From the NCBI RefSeq assembly GCF_019399895.1, contig NC_091878.1:372001-436000 (forward strand): 64,000 bases of DNA, written 5' to 3'. This document shows, one piece after another, positions 62,414-64,000 of this stretch. The position numbers and the translations under genes were made by a program. Each line of letters starts with the position of its first letter. Within the stretch, counting starts at the first letter, position 1. The DNA is from Cardiocondyla obscurior. Lineage: Eukaryota > Arthropoda > Insecta > Hymenoptera > Formicidae. The notes under the pieces are model-generated. The model saw only the letters and a program-made list of their open reading frames with translations, searched no databases and was not told the origin of the DNA.

Positions 62414-62475
62414 TCCGGTCGACCGAACGCTGACTTTATTTATTTACTACACCGATACCCGTACGTAATTGAACG

Positions 62476-62939
62476 CGTTACAGAGTATTTTAGATACAGA
62501 ATATTACATTTAATATTCACTTCGATTTACATATAGCGAATTTAACTGTGTGTCGCGATATTCATTAGTAATTTGTAGCTCGTGCAATTAACTCGATAAA
62601 AATATAATTAATGTATTAAATTGTACATATATATTACATAAAATAAAAAAATATTAAATATACCACGCGAGATAAATAAATAAATTTGTAATAGTCTACT
62701 GTTGAAAAAAAAAAAATGTTACAGTAAATCGATCTTTATTTTAACGTAGAAAAAGCAAGCGTGAATGATACGCGCTCTGTAATGTCTAATAGAATTTAAA
62801 AAATATAATTCCTGCGTCATGCGAAAGCTAAACGATATAAATATTTATCGTTTTCTCGTTTCACAGATAAAAGAAAAATGTTTTAAGTATGTACGTGCGA
62901 GACAACTTTATCGGATCATATTTTATTACAAGTTTTTCC

Positions 62940-62971
<32 letters not shown>

Positions 62972-64000
62972 GAAGAAGCAAATTTAAAGATCGAGATTAT
63001 CGAGAACGGAGCTTTAGTACATCCGAAATAGGCCACGAGCGAAAGTTTAGCGCGAGATAAAAATGTAGGGCTCTCGGCACTAATCTTGCGGAATGAAAGG
63101 GTAAAGTCGCAGGGGAAAATCGGCAGGAGTAAGAAGGAAAAGACTAACGTGTGCGGGTGGAGGCGCGAGGTGCGGGCGAGGGCGAGGGCGAGGGTGCGGG
63201 TACGGGTGCATGGACCTGCGCGCGAGCAACCGTCTGGAATTCGCAGCATTGGCTGTGCGAGGGCGCGTGGTGGTTCGAGGGTGTCAGTCACAGATCATTT
63301 GCTCAGCGGCGAGCACGTAAGTTGGCAGAACGTACAATAATCGCTATCGTTTATGAATAAAAAGACTCGCTGGAATCGCGACGCTTGCTCGTGCGTCGCG
63401 GACCGACGCGCTGCGACGTGACGCGATGCGACGCACCTTGCTCGCGGCGATACGATTACGCACCGGGAATACGTCGACGGTATCTGTTTCCGCGACGGAT
63501 CGCGGCCGCGGGGTCCGCCGAGTCCGCGAATCCGGCGATTTCTGTGATTTCCTTAAAAATGGCGGGTATCAGGCCGCGGATACTAATCGACGATGCCAGC
63601 CCCATCGGTCCGTCTCGAGGACGTACCCGGGAGATGATAATTCCGAGTGTTTATACGTTCGTCGTAAACCGGCAACTCCGTTTCCGCTGGACGAGCCGAT
63701 CGCGTTACTTCGCCGAGTGGTCAGTGAGTTGTCTAGTGAAAAGTCCGTTCCTAGTCTTTCCTTCCGACTCTTCTTTTCTTCTACAACGCTTATCTTCTTA
63801 CGTGTATCTTTTTATTCTTACTGCTATCTCTGGGAGTGATATTTCAGACAAGGGTAAAGCTTCTGTTGGATTTTTTTATGCAGGCTGACTTGCCTTAGGC
63901 GGTACCATTTTTTAAACCAATTTCAGTATTATTTATAATGTCTCTTTGGGAAACACTTTATCGAATTAATAAAAAGTTCAAGATCTATTAAATGGTATTA
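62476..64000. other. AT-rich spacer, then GC-rich promoter-like stretch to the window end
   Basis: 62476-63060 is AT-rich with an A-run at 62945-62964. From about 63100 to 63720 the sequence becomes CpG-rich, with a GCGAGG-type hexamer run (63174-63195). An ATG at 63559 opens a frame of about 110 codons (MAGIRPRILIDDASPIGPSR...) that has no recognisable domain. An initiator-like TCAGT lies at 63721. A pyrimidine-rich acceptor-like TTTTTTTATGCAG ends near 63884. Possibly a promoter and leader of a gene extending beyond the window. Confidence 0.35.

Larger units (their letters stand above)
61470..62475. repeat. Three tandem copies of a 330-350 bp unit
   Basis: Copies start at 61470, 61801 and 62152, each with TAGCGGGATCGTTCTCTCTC, then GCGGCC, CACTTTACGGTATATTAACTA, CACTAATCGTCCTCGCCGCG, GCCATATCTACCTCAA, GTAGTCGAGCGCGTGGT and a block of TGACGTCA sites, closing with GACCGAACG and an ACTTT stretch. 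The copies are about 331, 351 and 324 bases long. Copy 2 has an extra 16-base subunit and a small insertion shared with copy 3 (ATGGGT near the TTAACT). The sequence is GC-rich and CpG-rich against AT-rich flanks. It has no conserved coding potential. Confidence 0.9.

Noticed and set aside
63559..63888. Open frame of about 110 codons starting MAGIRPRILIDD
   Set aside because: No recognisable domain; it overlaps another open frame in a GC-rich leader-like region, so it is mentioned only as part of the end region.

Overview
The window is from an insect nuclear genome, most likely a hymenopteran and probably an ant. I infer this from the protein content, the AT-rich introns full of homopolymer runs and microsatellites, and the lack of CpG depletion. 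I cannot name the species. There are no bacterial-style operons, no CRISPR array and no virus.

The dominant content is one gene on the + strand: the Broad-Complex (broad, br), the ecdysone-response BTB/C2H2 transcription factor of insect metamorphosis. Its coding parts span 4947-42053. Two exons (4947-5132, 5357-5548) encode the BTB domain. A third (6342-6927) encodes the low-complexity core linker. A 48-base micro-exon (7541-7588) ends the core. Five separate terminal exons follow, each with its own pair of C2H2 fingers and its own stop: A 17986-18668, B 22156-22526, C 26605-26789, D 38336-38598 and E 41695-42053. All five begin in phase 1, as do both ends of the micro-exon and the end of the core exon. 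The gene can therefore make at least five proteins (predicted 564, 460, 398, 424 and 456 aa) that share one dimerisation module and differ in DNA-binding pair.

Upstream (1-4946) is CpG-rich sequence with candidate 5' leader exons and promoters. The introns (up to about 11.5 kb) hold microsatellites and one short TIR element of piggyBac type (7018-7150) just after the core exon.

From 42 kb onward there is no recognisable conserved gene. A GC-rich leader with a candidate short first coding exon lies at 54.1-54.7 kb (+). A recursive-splice-like site is at 59226/59227 (+). A candidate minus-strand transcript with very small exons lies at 60.0-60.7 kb. At 61470-62475 there are three tandem copies of a roughly 330-350 bp unit carrying clustered TGACGTCA (CRE) palindromes. 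The window ends in another GC-rich, promoter-like stretch (63.1-63.7 kb). Everything after 42 kb is much less certain than the broad gene.
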